Shown here: positions 55,800-64,000 of the stretch, piece after piece | How positions within the stretch are numbered: position 1 is the stretch's first letter | Layout of the letters: each line of letters starts with the position of its first letter | Assembly (NCBI RefSeq): GCF_950295315.1 | Contig: NC_080170.1 | Span: 91,682,054 to 91,746,053 of the forward strand | DNA: 64,000 nucleotides | Direction of reading: 5' to 3' | DNA from: Erinaceus europaeus | Lineage: Eukaryota > Chordata > Mammalia > Eulipotyphla > Erinaceidae | The notes under the pieces: generated by a model | What the model was told of the DNA's origin: nothing | The model's input: the letters and a program-made list of their open reading frames with translations, nothing else | Databases searched by the model: none | Position numbers and translations under genes: made by a program

Positions 55800-56145
55800 A
55801 GGGGGGTCAGGCGGTAGCACAGAGGGTTAAGCGCAGGTGGCCCAAAGTGCAAGGACCAGGGTAAGGATCCCGGTTCTAGCCCTCAACTCCCCACCTGCAG
55901 GGGAGTCGCTTCACAGGCAGTGAAGCAGGTCTACAGGTGTCTGTCTTTCTCTCCCCATCTCTGTCTTCCCCTCCTCTCTCCATTTCTCTCTGTCCTATCC
56001 AACAATAAACGACATCAACAACAACAATAATAACCACAACAAGGCTACAACAAGGGCAACAAAAGGGGGGAAAATGGCCTCCAGGAGCAGTGGGTTCATG
56101 GTGCATGCACTGAGCCCCAGCAATAACCCTCGAGGCAAAGAAAAA
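55800..56145 (+). mobile_element. SINE-B with extra 3' module, plus strand
   Basis: GGGGGGTCAGGCGGTAGCAC, GGATCCCGGTTCTAGCCC, GAAGCAGGTCTACAGGTG, CTCTGTCCTATCCAACAATA, AAATGGCCTCCAGGAGCAG, GTGCATGCACTGAGCCCCAG and AATAACCCTCGAGGC. GTGAAGGG occurs on both sides. Confidence 0.95.
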
Positions 56146-56180
56146 AAGGTGAAGGGAGTATCATAGAAAAATAAGCAAAA

Positions 56181-56388
56181 AAGGGGCTGGGTGGTGACGC
56201 ACCTGGTTGAGGGCACATGTTACAATGCCCAAGGACCTGGGTTCAAGCCCCTGGTTCACCACCTGTAGGAGGAGAGCTTTACGAGTGGTGAGGCAGGGCT
56301 GCAGGTATCTCTCAGTCTACCTCTGTCTCCTACTTCCTCTCAATTTCTGGATGTCTCTATCCAATAAAGAAATAATAAAAAAATTATT
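56181..56388 (+). mobile_element. SINE-A, plus strand
   Basis: GGGGCTGGGTGGTGACGCAC, GGACCTGGGTTCAAGCCCC, GGTGAGGCAGGGCTGCAGG and CTCTATCCAATAAAGAAAT. Confidence 0.92.
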
Positions 56389-56429
56389 TTTAAAAAAGAA
56401 AAGAAAAATTAGCAAGAACACTTCCCAGA

Positions 56430-57005
56430 TGTTATAATGGTTCCATCCTCACTTGTCTGGACAGATGACCTCACCAATATGTCCTGGAACCTTGCCTCTC
56501 CTGAGTTCTACCCCACTAGGAAAAGATAAAAGCAGGCTAAGGGTATGGATCAATCTGCCAACACCCATGTCCATAGGAGAAGCAGTCACAGAAGCCAGAC
56601 TCCTACGTTCTGTACCCCCAAAACAATTTTGATCCATATTCCTTGTGGGGGAGAAGTGATAAGAGGAAGAGGATAAGAGGACTCTGAACTCTAGCTCCAT
56701 CAAGACCTGGAGAGAGAGGAGGAAAAAGGGAGGGACATTTGGATGTAGTAATAGGGTTGGTTATATGTGGCTTGGAGGGGAAGAGAAGACTGGACCTGAA
56801 GAAAAAGGGGGCAATTATGTTCTGATGTAGATAGATAGTAGTAGATATGATGGTTAAGCTATGTCTGCTACCTTGGGAGAACTGCCGTGGCTTGCAGTGG
56901 AGGGATGAGGGATTCAGAATTCTGGTAGTGGGAATGGTATGGAATTGTACCCTTATTATCTTATAATCTTGTAAATCAATATTAAATCACTACTAAAACA
57001 TAACA
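56430..57005 (+). mobile_element. R1 copy, diverged subtype
   Basis: TGTCTGGACAGATGACCTC, CCCCACTAGGAAAAGATAA, CCAACACCCATGTCCATAGG, then a longer variant middle (GTTATATGTGGCTTGGAGG), and the usual end: GGAGGGATGAGGGATTCAG, GGTATGGAATTGTACCCTTA and AATATTAAATCACTACT. Confidence 0.8.
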
Positions 57006-57540
57006 TAAAAAGAAAAACAAAGTGAAACCCAAAGGAAATAAAGAAATAGAGTAAAAAAAAATCAATAAACTATGAGCAAGCATTGAACAAAATTAATGAA
57101 ACAAAATGTTGATTCTTTGAAAAGATTAATAACCATCCTAAGGCCCTAGTAATACAGTACAAATAAAAAATATGCAAACCAATTATCAGAACAAAAAGGT
57201 GACATCCTGATATTACATTAATTAAAAGGATAAGCAAATGTGTTATAAACAATTTGATACCAATTAATTTTAATAATCTAGATGACAAGGACAAATGTCT
57301 TGACAGATATAATTAAATTTGTTATCCTCAGAAAAAGTCCAGGCTTACTTGGAATTTCCAGTAAATTCTAGCAAACATTTAAAGAACTGATACCATCCTA
57401 GTTTTTTTTTCTGTAAAAAGGAAGAGAAGAGAATATTTTATAAATCCTTTTATAAGATTTGGAAAATTCTAAAATGTTTGAAAACTAGAAAATATATATC
57501 TTGATACTCTAAGAAACAACAGATTTTCATTCAGACTTTG
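57006..57540. other. Presumed intron, AT-rich
   Basis: No repeat or exon recognised. Confidence 0.45.
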
Positions 57541-57544
57541 TTTT

Positions 57545-57655
57545 TTTTAAATCAGAGTACTGCTCAGCTCTGGTTTATGATGGTATGAGGAACTGAACCT
57601 GGGACCTCAGAGTCATAGGCATTAGAGTTTATTTGCATAATCACACACACACCCC
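57545..57655 (-). mobile_element. SINE-C, minus strand
   Basis: CAGAGTACTGCTCAGCTCTGG, GAACTGAACCTGGGACCTC, AGAGTCATAGGCATTAGAG and TATTTGCATAATCACAC. Confidence 0.8.
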
Positions 57656-57659
57656 ACTT

Positions 57660-58050
57660 CACAGACTTAAACCAAACCAAAACAGTCTTTAACAGCTGAA
57701 TAAATAAACAAATCAGGGTGTACTTACTTAGCAATTAAAGAAAACTCATTCATGCAATAACTGGATCTCAAAAACATTTTATGCTAAGCAAAATAAATTA
57801 GAAGTAAAAGAGCACACTGTTCTTTTATTTATATAAAGTTGTTTGAAGGTATAATGAATATACTGTCATAGAGAAGACATTAAAGATGCCTGAGGTGGCA
57901 GAATAGGCCAGGGAGGTGGGGTCAGGACTATCAGCAGTGGTGTGTGTGATAGAAAGATGCTTATGTGTTAGAAAAGTTCTTGATTTCAGCACTGGTTATA
58001 GTTGTATAAATACATACACTTAACAAAGCTTGTCAAATTGTACACTTAAA
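57660..58050. other. Presumed intron, nothing recognised
   Basis: Unique-looking sequence left of an R1 insertion. Confidence 0.4.
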
Positions 58051-58063
58051 GTTTAACTCTCTC

Positions 58064-58335
58064 AGACAGGCTGGGAATATGGATTGACCTGTCAATGCCC
58101 ATGTTTGGTGGGGAAGCAATGACAGAAGCCAGACCTTCCACCTTCTGCATCCCACAATGACCTTGGGCCCATACTCCCAGAGGGATAAAGAATAGGAAAG
58201 CTATCAGGGGAGGGGATGGGATACAGAGGTCTGGTGGTGGGAAATGTGTGGAGTTATACCCCTTTAATCGTATGGTTTTTTTTCAGTGTTTCCTTTTTAT
58301 AAATAAAAAAAAGAAAAAGAAAAAAAGAAGAAAAA
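58064..58335 (+). mobile_element. R1, 5'-truncated, with target duplication
   Basis: AGACAGGCTGGGAATATGG through CCAATGAC-type, CAGACCTTCCACCTTCTGC, GGGGAGGGGATGGGATACAG and TTTCCTTTTTATAAATAAAA to an A/G-rich tail. TTTAACTCTCTC stands at 58052-58063 and 58336-58347, so this 272-bp piece inserted alone by an L1-like mechanism. Confidence 0.92.
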
Positions 58336-58461
58336 TTTAACTCTCTCTCTTTTTTTTTTTCCATTGATTACCACTGGAACTTAATACCTATACAACCCCA
58401 ATGTTCCTGGTGGCTGAGTTTTTGTTGTTGTTGTTGTTATTGTTGTTGTTTGTTTGTTTTC

Positions 58462-58645
58462 CTTCTCCTTATTTCCTTTTCTTACAGAGACAGAGAGAAA
58501 TAGAAGTGCCTGAAAGAGAGAAGAAGAGGAACACTGCTCCATCATTCATGTAGCTTCCCTCCTGCAGGTGGTTACCAGAGTCTTGAATCATATTCTCGCA
58601 CATAATAATGTGTGCACTCTAGCATGTGAACCACTGCCCAACCCC
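58462..58645 (-). mobile_element. SINE-A, minus strand, diverged
   Basis: CAGAGACAGAGAGAAATAGA, GTAGCTTCCCTCCTGCAGG, AATAATGTGTGCACTCTAGC and GAACCACTGCCCAACCCC. A (TTG)n run lies just left, at about 58421-58460. Confidence 0.8.
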
Positions 58646-58699
58646 TAGAACTGTACACTTAAAAGAGGAAAAAGCATTACATAAATCATACTTCTATAA

Positions 58700-59685
58700 A
58701 GTTGAGTTAAAAGACATTCCTTTCAATTTTATTGTTGTTATTCCATTTGTGGAAAGTATAGATGGTGACAAACAGTATACTGTGAAGTCACTGGCATAGT
58801 CTATAATCTAATCTGATAAAAATGCATAGTAGATTCTTAATAAATACTATATAGTAGTGATATATCATATAAAAGGCTGTTCTTGATTCAGGAGTTTGAC
58901 TATCTAATTGCTGTTTGTGTTCTAGTGACTGGAACCCTAAACTATAGAGATCACTTAACCACTAACAATAAAAAAGTAACACATAACAAAATGGCTACCA
59001 CACATAATTCACAGAGTAAGGATTCCACAAGGAAGATAGGAGATTACATACATTTCTATTAAATTACTTTAAAGGGATTTATAAAACCATCACTCAAAGG
59101 TCAGTCTTTCCCTAATACTGTATTGTTTGTTTTTTTAAGTTGTGAAAACAGCAGGCCAGGTTGCATGACAACAATAAAAGCAATATTATGGTCAAGCAAA
59201 ATTTGCAAAAACATTAGTTAGGCACTTGTTTAGTGAAATATATAATTGTTACTATTCTCCACCTTAATTATCCACAAAGGTGAATGTGTCTTAAACTATA
59301 ATAGACCCTTGACAATCAAATATTTGAAACTGCTAGTTTCAACCATTTGTGAATGAGTTGCAAAAGGTTATGACATACAGTAATTTGTAATTTTGTTGAG
59401 ATACAAATTTGAATCAAGATTTAGATAGTTTTTCTGTTTGGGTAATCATTTATTTATCTCAGTGTGTTCTTGATATTCTCAACTCTTGTAAAACACAGCT
59501 GGTATTTAGGAATGTTAGGTTTCTCAAATACCTATTAAGTATCCCTTATTAGTATCAAGGGAAGTGATGTTATTAATGAAACTCTTCTTTTTTATTTCAA
59601 ACACAGAAATAAAAAAGAGATAAGCCAAAAAGTAAAGGATGGATACATGATGATCTCATTTGTAGGTAGAACTTAAGAAACAGAA
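58700..59685. other. Presumed intron, AT-rich
   Basis: About 1 kb without a recognised repeat or exon. Confidence 0.45.
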
Positions 59686-59691
59686 GTAGAG

Positions 59692-59915
59692 GGAGCCGGG
59701 TGATAGCACAGCGGGTTAATCTCACATGGCGCAAGGATATAAGGATCCCAGCTCGAGCCCCTGGCTCCCCACCTGTAGGGAAGTCACATCACAGGTGGTG
59801 AAGCAGGTCTGCAGGTGTTTGTCTTTCTCTCCCCCGTCTGTCTTCCCCTCCTCTCTCCATTTCTCTCTGTCCTATCTAACAATGACAATAACAGTAACTC
59901 CAATAGAATTTTTAA
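59692..59915 (+). mobile_element. SINE-B, plus strand
   Basis: GGGAGCCGGGTGATAGCACA, AGGATCCCAGCTCGAGCCCC, GGTGAAGCAGGTCTGCAGG and CTCTGTCCTATCTAACAATG. Confidence 0.92.
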
Positions 59916-59937
59916 AAAGATTTTAAAAATTCAGAGA

Positions 59938-60045
59938 GAGCTGGTGAAATAGTTGACTTGTATGTGCGCCTTGTTGATGGCCCATATTCCAGACTGGTCT
60001 CTATAACATTGAAGGGAGCTTTGCTACTATGGTACTTCTCCTCTC

Positions 60046-60077
<32 letters not shown>

Positions 60078-60115
60078 GTCTCTCTCCAGTGGACTAAAAA
60101 TAATTAAGAAGGATT
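59938..60115 (+). mobile_element. SINE-D, plus strand
   Basis: GAGCTGGTGAAATAGTTGAC, CCCATATTCCAGACTGGTC, GGAGCTTTGCTACTATGG and a (CT)n body (60044-60077). Confidence 0.65.
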
Positions 60116-60750
60116 TTTTCCCCTTCTATTTTTATTGCTTATGCTTGGCCCACTAATTTAAACATTAAAGGTTGCAATGAGGCAGTAGCAAGAAGAAACT
60201 ACACAATGTCCTTATGGCAAACTTTCAAATGTAGGTTCAAATAATGAGTTTTATTTATAAATAGAAGAATATTAGATATTTTATACAGCAAGGTACCACT
60301 GGAAATTTCTCAAGTCATCACAAAATTGTAATTGCCTGGTTGTTATTGATAATGTCTTATCTAAAAGGCAGGCAGTGTTCCTTCTGATTGGTAAATAAAT
60401 GTTATTACTTTCTGAGTATACCTTTAGATCTTAATCTTTCAAAGTGAAAACTGTTATGACACATTTTAATAAAATCTCTTATCTCAATTTTTATCTCACT
60501 TAAGCCTAACATTAAAATACACTAGTGATATTTCATGCAAGTTGTTATATATTTTGAAAATCATTAAATCAAAGTTTAATGATGATAAATGTGTTGGAAA
60601 ACCATTTGTGGACAAACTAGATATCCACATATAATACTATGGTGTATCAAACCACAAGTTCTACCCATTTCTACCACACAAATAATCACGCATTCATAGA
60701 AACTATTTTCCATAACCAATAAATACCAGCACATTTATTTATTTATTAGT
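60116..60750. other. Presumed intron, nothing recognised
   Basis: AT-rich unique-looking sequence. No exon supported. Confidence 0.45.
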
Positions 60751-60794
60751 GGGTCTCACACGCATTATTTCACTATTCCAAGGCTGGCTCCTCT

Positions 60795-61002
60795 TCTTAT
60801 TTTTATTTTACTTATTGGATAGAAGCAGCCAGAAATTGAGAGGGAAGGGGGTGATAGAGAGGGAGAGACAGAGAGACACCTGCAACGCTGCTTCACCACT
60901 TGCAAAGTATTCCCTCTGTGGGTGGGACCAGGGTCTTGAACCAAGGTCCTTCTGCATTGTAGCAGGTGTGCTCAACCAGGTACGCCACTGCCTGGCCCCT
61001 GG
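60795..61002 (-). mobile_element. SINE-A, minus strand
   Basis: TTTACTTATTGGATAGAAGC, CACCTGCAACGCTGCTTCAC, GGGTGGGACCAGGGTCTTGA and CAGGTACGCCACTGCCTGGC. Confidence 0.9.
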
Positions 61003-61003
61003 T

Positions 61004-61064
61004 TCTATATATATATAGAGAGAGAGAGATAGACAGACAGACAGACAGACAGGCAGACAGACAC
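61004..61064. repeat. (TA)n-(GA)n-(GACA)n compound microsatellite
   Basis: TATATATATATA, then AGAGAGAGAGA, then a run of about ten GACA/GGCA units, next to the SINE head. Confidence 0.95.
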
Positions 61065-61065
61065 A

Positions 61066-61612
61066 CGGATAGTTATCACAACAGGAAAGCCTCCTTTGGT
61101 GCCAGAGTGCTCCCATAAGATGCTAATGCTTGAGCCCATATGGCGTGCATGGCAAGGTAGTACCCTACCTGTGAAACATATTTCTCAGCACAAGTACATT
61201 TTAACATCAGAATACCTTACCATCCTTCTCACAATGGGCACTGGTCTATATTATTCAAGTCATTTCATTTTACCTACAGTGTAAACATTTGACTGAGGGT
61301 CATCTAACTACCCACAGACAACAAAAAATATTCTCACTGCCTCTTTTCCATTAGGTATAAATTCTGCCTCAAGATGAGAGCCACATTTTGGGAAGCTTCA
61401 TTGTTGCAAAATTCAATTGTTCATCTTAAATGAGAACTGCATTTGAATTCCTCTCTAGAAACTAGTAACACAGACCTTTCAAAATTTCGTATTTAATTTG
61501 GCATCTAAGTTCTTTCTGCTTTCAAGCCTTCTTCTATATTTCCATTTCAGTATCAACTAAAGAAAAAAAAGTAGACCTTTGTTTTGAAAAGATGAGGGTA
61601 TACTAAAAAACA
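61066..61612. other. Presumed intron, nothing recognised
   Basis: Unique-looking sequence. No exon supported. Confidence 0.45.
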
Positions 61613-61613
61613 A

Positions 61614-61828
61614 GGGGCCAGGTGGTGGAACAGTTGGCACAGTGAACATGATACGATGTTCAAGGACCTGGGTTCAAGCCCCCATTCCCCACCTGCAGAG
61701 GGAAAGCTTTATGAAAAACAGTGTTGCAGGTGTCTCTCTGTCTCTCTCCTTCTCTATCACCCCCTTTACTCTTGATTTCTGGCTCTCTCTCTCTCTCTCT
61801 CTCTAGCCAATAAATAAATAAATAAAAT
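61614..61828 (+). mobile_element. SINE-A, plus strand
   Basis: GGGGCCAGGTGGTGGAACAG, GGACCTGGGTTCAAGCCCC, CCACCTGCAGAGGGAAAGC, a (CT)n expansion and CCAATAAATAAATAAATAA tail. Confidence 0.93.
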
Positions 61829-62096
61829 TAGAAAACATGAGCTTATTTAGAATGCATGGTAAACCTTAGATTTTCTTTTAGAAACCTCACTTTCACAGTT
61901 TTAAAATGTCTTCAAGTAATTGTAAAGCAACCTGCTGACCTGAATTTGCACTGGAAGGTGCAGTACTGGTAAGAATTTCTGTGCAGATAGTATTTATGCT
62001 ATTTTTTTTTTTAGCAAATTTATGCTATTTTTAGCAAAAGGAAAATAAAAACTACAAAAGTGCTCCTAAAATTTTCACTACTGAACATATTTGTAG

Positions 62097-62345
62097 GGGA
62101 CAGGAGATGGTTCACTCAGCAGGACGCATATTTTATCATGCATAAGGCTCCAGGTTCAAGTGTTCAGCGCCACTTGGGAGTGCCATGTACAAGGGAAGGA
62201 AGCGTCAATGAGTGGTAGAGCAGTGGACAGGTGCTGGGGTGTCTCACCTGCCTTTTCTGTCTTTCTTCCTGTTTTTATCTGAGACTGAAAGATGGGGGTA
62301 TTATTCCAGAAAACTGTGGTGTGGGAGGGGGAAAAATAAGCCATC
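62097..62345 (+). mobile_element. SINE-D, plus strand
   Basis: GGGACAGGAGATGGTTCACT, CTCCAGGTTCAAGTGTTCAG, GTGGTAGAGCAGTGGACAGG and TTTTATCTGAGACTGAAAG. Confidence 0.65.
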
Positions 62346-62479
62346 CTGAATAAATTTTTAAATTCTAAAACAAATGGCAATATGTTAGTTGCTGAACAGC
62401 ACTTCCTTAGATTACTTTCTTTTGAAAAGTAAGAAAATATAAAAATTGTGTTGCCAACAATCTATTTTTTCTTTTTTCT

Positions 62480-62685
62480 TTCTTTTTTTTTTATTATCAT
62501 TATTTATTGGATAGAGACAGCCAGAAATCAATAGGGAAGGGGGTGATAGAGAGGGAGAGAGACAGAGAGACACCTGCAGCACTGCTTCACCACTCGCAAA
62601 GCTTTCCCCCAGCAGGTGGGGACCGGGGGCTCGAACCCGGGTCCTTGCACGTTGTAATACATGCACTCAACCACCCGGCCCCTCT
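62480..62685 (-). mobile_element. SINE-A, minus strand
   Basis: TTATTTATTGGATAGAGACAG, CACCTGCAGCACTGCTTCAC, CCAGCAGGTGGGGACCGGGG, CTCGAACCCGGGTCCTTGC and CAACCACCCGGCCCC. Confidence 0.93.
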
Positions 62686-62715
62686 ATTTTTTCTATTGAT
62701 TGTAGTAAAAGGGTT

Positions 62716-63112
62716 GAAAGATGAGTGGCTAAGTAAGTTGTGGTATATATGCACAATGAAATGGTAAATTCACCTTCTTCACCCCATTTTGGATGGAGCT
62801 TGAAGGAATCATGTTAAATGAGATAAGTCAGAAAGAGAAGGATGAATATGGGATGATCTCACTCATAGACAGAAGTTGAAAAATAAGAACAGAAGGGAAA
62901 CACAAAGCAGAACTTGTACTGGAGTTGGTGTACTGCACCACAGTAAATGACTTTGGGGGTGGGGGGGTGGTTCAGGTCCTGGAACATGATGGCTGAGGAG
63001 GACCTAGTAGGGGTTGTACTGTTATGTGGAAAACTGGGAAATGTTATGCATGTTTAAACTATTGTATTTTACTGTTGGCTGTAAACTATCAATTCCTCCC
63101 AATAAAGAAAAA
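62716..63112 (+). mobile_element. LINE-1 3' end, second type
   Basis: GATGAGTGGCTAAGTAAGTT, TTTTGGATGGAGCTTGAAG, GGGATGATCTCACTCATAGA, GGTTGTACTGTTATGTGG and TTTTACTGTTGGCTGTAAAC, ending CCTCCCAATAAAGAAAAAT. Same type as 8016-8375. Confidence 0.88.
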
Positions 63113-63404
63113 TAAAGGGTTGAAGATATGGATTAGTCTTTATCTTTCTGCCTGGTGGTTACTATGCCATAAGCCATCTGTGGAATTCTTTGACATAACT
63201 AATAATTTCATGTAGTTTTTTTTTATGAAGTCTTACATTTAATTGGATAATAGTTTTCATCATTTTCTTGAAAAGAGAAAATAGATGTAACATATAGTTT
63301 CTCCTTTTGAAGGAAGATAACCTAATAGTAGAAAAGCTGAGAACAGAAAGAAACCACACTTGAAGGAAAGTAATATTAACTTTCAGGGTCACCAATTCTG
63401 TAAA
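63113..63404. other. Presumed intron, nothing recognised
   Basis: Short unique-looking stretch between L1 and SINE-D. Confidence 0.4.
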
Positions 63405-63621
63405 TATGAAGTCCAGAGACTGGATAGTAACTTGCTGGTAGAGTGTATGTGTTACTATGTTAAGACAGATGTTCAAGTTTCAATCCCCCACCCAAAGGAG
63501 GGAAGTTTAACTACTGGTAGAAGAGTATTGTAAGTGTCTCTCTCCTTTTCTCTCTCCCATTAAGGAAAAAAAAAATGAACATCAGCAATGGTGGAGATGT
63601 CACAGCCATAACCCTGGAGAC

Positions 63622-63624
<3 letters not shown>
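63405..63624 (+). mobile_element. SINE-D head with a SINE-B-type 3' module
   Basis: AGAGACTGGATAGTAACTTG, GATGTTCAAGTTTCAATCC, CCCACCCAAAGGAGGGAAG, then AACATCAGCAATGGTGGAGA and CACAGCCATAACCCTGGAGA, which resembles the 3' module of long SINE-B copies. Confidence 0.65.
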
Positions 63625-63681
<57 letters not shown>

Positions 63682-63720
63682 GAAGGAAGGAAGGAAGGAA
63701 GGAAGGAAGGAAGGAAGGGA
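63625..63720. repeat. (GAAA)n-(GGAA)n microsatellite
   Basis: About 14 GAAA units then about 10 GGAA units directly after a SINE tail. The open frames over it on both strands are low-complexity artefacts. Confidence 0.97.
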
Positions 63721-63734
63721 GCGAGGCAGAAACA

Positions 63735-63870
63735 GAGACATGAACAACACCACAGAACCTCAGTTTCTGAACTTGCTTTGGCAACCTCCCCTGTGGTGGG
63801 AGGAATTGAACCTGGGTTGCATGCGTGGCAAAGCAGTTGGCCTGCATGGTGAGCTACGTCTCTGATTCCA
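63735..63870 (-). mobile_element. SINE-D, minus strand
   Basis: GAACCTCAGTTTCTGAACTT, GGTGGGAGGAATTGAACCTG, GGTTGCATGCGTGGCAAAG and TGGTGAGCTACGTCTCTG. Confidence 0.6.
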
Positions 63871-64000
63871 GTGTTTTGTTTTAAATAACGGATAAGTTTA
63901 TGTTCAACAGATAGACTGACTCCTTTCATTACTGCATTCGGAAAAACAACAACAACAACAAAAACCACCTTATTTTGCAGTGGCATTTTCAAATCCCAGA

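Noticed and set aside
63600..63992. 130-codon minus-strand open frame
   Set aside because: Mostly FLSFFLSF and LPSFLPSF from the GAAA/GGAA microsatellite plus SINE sequence.

Overview
This is repeat-dense nuclear DNA from a placental mammal, AT-rich with no CpG island. The commonest repeats are tRNA-headed SINEs with A-rich tails. They resemble the ERI-type SINEs I recall from hedgehogs, so an erinaceid such as Erinaceus is my best guess. That is inference, not a database result.

Only one cellular gene is supported, on the minus strand. Two coding exons (43857..43795 and 42965..42786) have consensus splice sites, join in phase 0 and end in -YINPREHYV-stop. I read them as the last two exons of an alternative-C-terminus isoform of NECTIN3, a nectin adhesion receptor. 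The EHYV end fits the nectin E/A-X-Y-V ligand for the afadin PDZ domain. The rest of the gene must lie beyond 64000, so 43858-64000 is presumably intron. The region below 42786 holds the 3' UTR and then intergenic DNA.

Everything else I can support is mobile or repetitive. I use working names. SINE-A: head with GGTTCAAGCCCC-type B box and a tail of CCAATAAATA type. SINE-B: head starting GGGAGTCGGGC-type, body ending CAACAACAATAA..., some copies with a second 3' module ending near AATAACCCTGGAGG. SINE-C: about 110-bp unit with ATAATGGTTATGC and CTGAGGCTCC. SINE-D: older relatives. LINE-1 pieces include ORF1 and ORF2 relics and several kinds of 3' end. A further dispersed family, R1 (up to about 2 kb, A-rich 3' end, no coding capacity seen), has a terminal block resembling the L1 3' UTR. 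Two solo LTRs of one ERV-like family are present, each with 6-bp target duplications.

Layout. 0.7-1.5 kb: twin-primed L1. 2-5.2 kb: SINEs, R1 and a solo LTR. 5.7-8.4 kb: L1 5' relic joined to R1, then another L1 3' end. 10.6-13.2 kb: an old duplicated block and an L1 split by R1. 13.9-15.9 kb: L1 3' half followed by a 380-bp inverted repeat. 19.6-24 kb: nested R1 copies. 25.8-28 kb and 50.1-54.2 kb: two L1-R1 composites, each bounded by its own target-site duplication. 29-42 kb: SINEs and unique DNA. 42.8-43.9 kb: the two NECTIN3 exons. 44-64 kb: intronic SINEs, R1, L1 and a second solo LTR.

The most unusual observations are the recurrent L1-R1 composites, the zero-spacer palindrome at 15655/15656, and SINE heads sharing one exchangeable 3' module. 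Repeat boundaries are by eye, usually good to about 5-20 bp.
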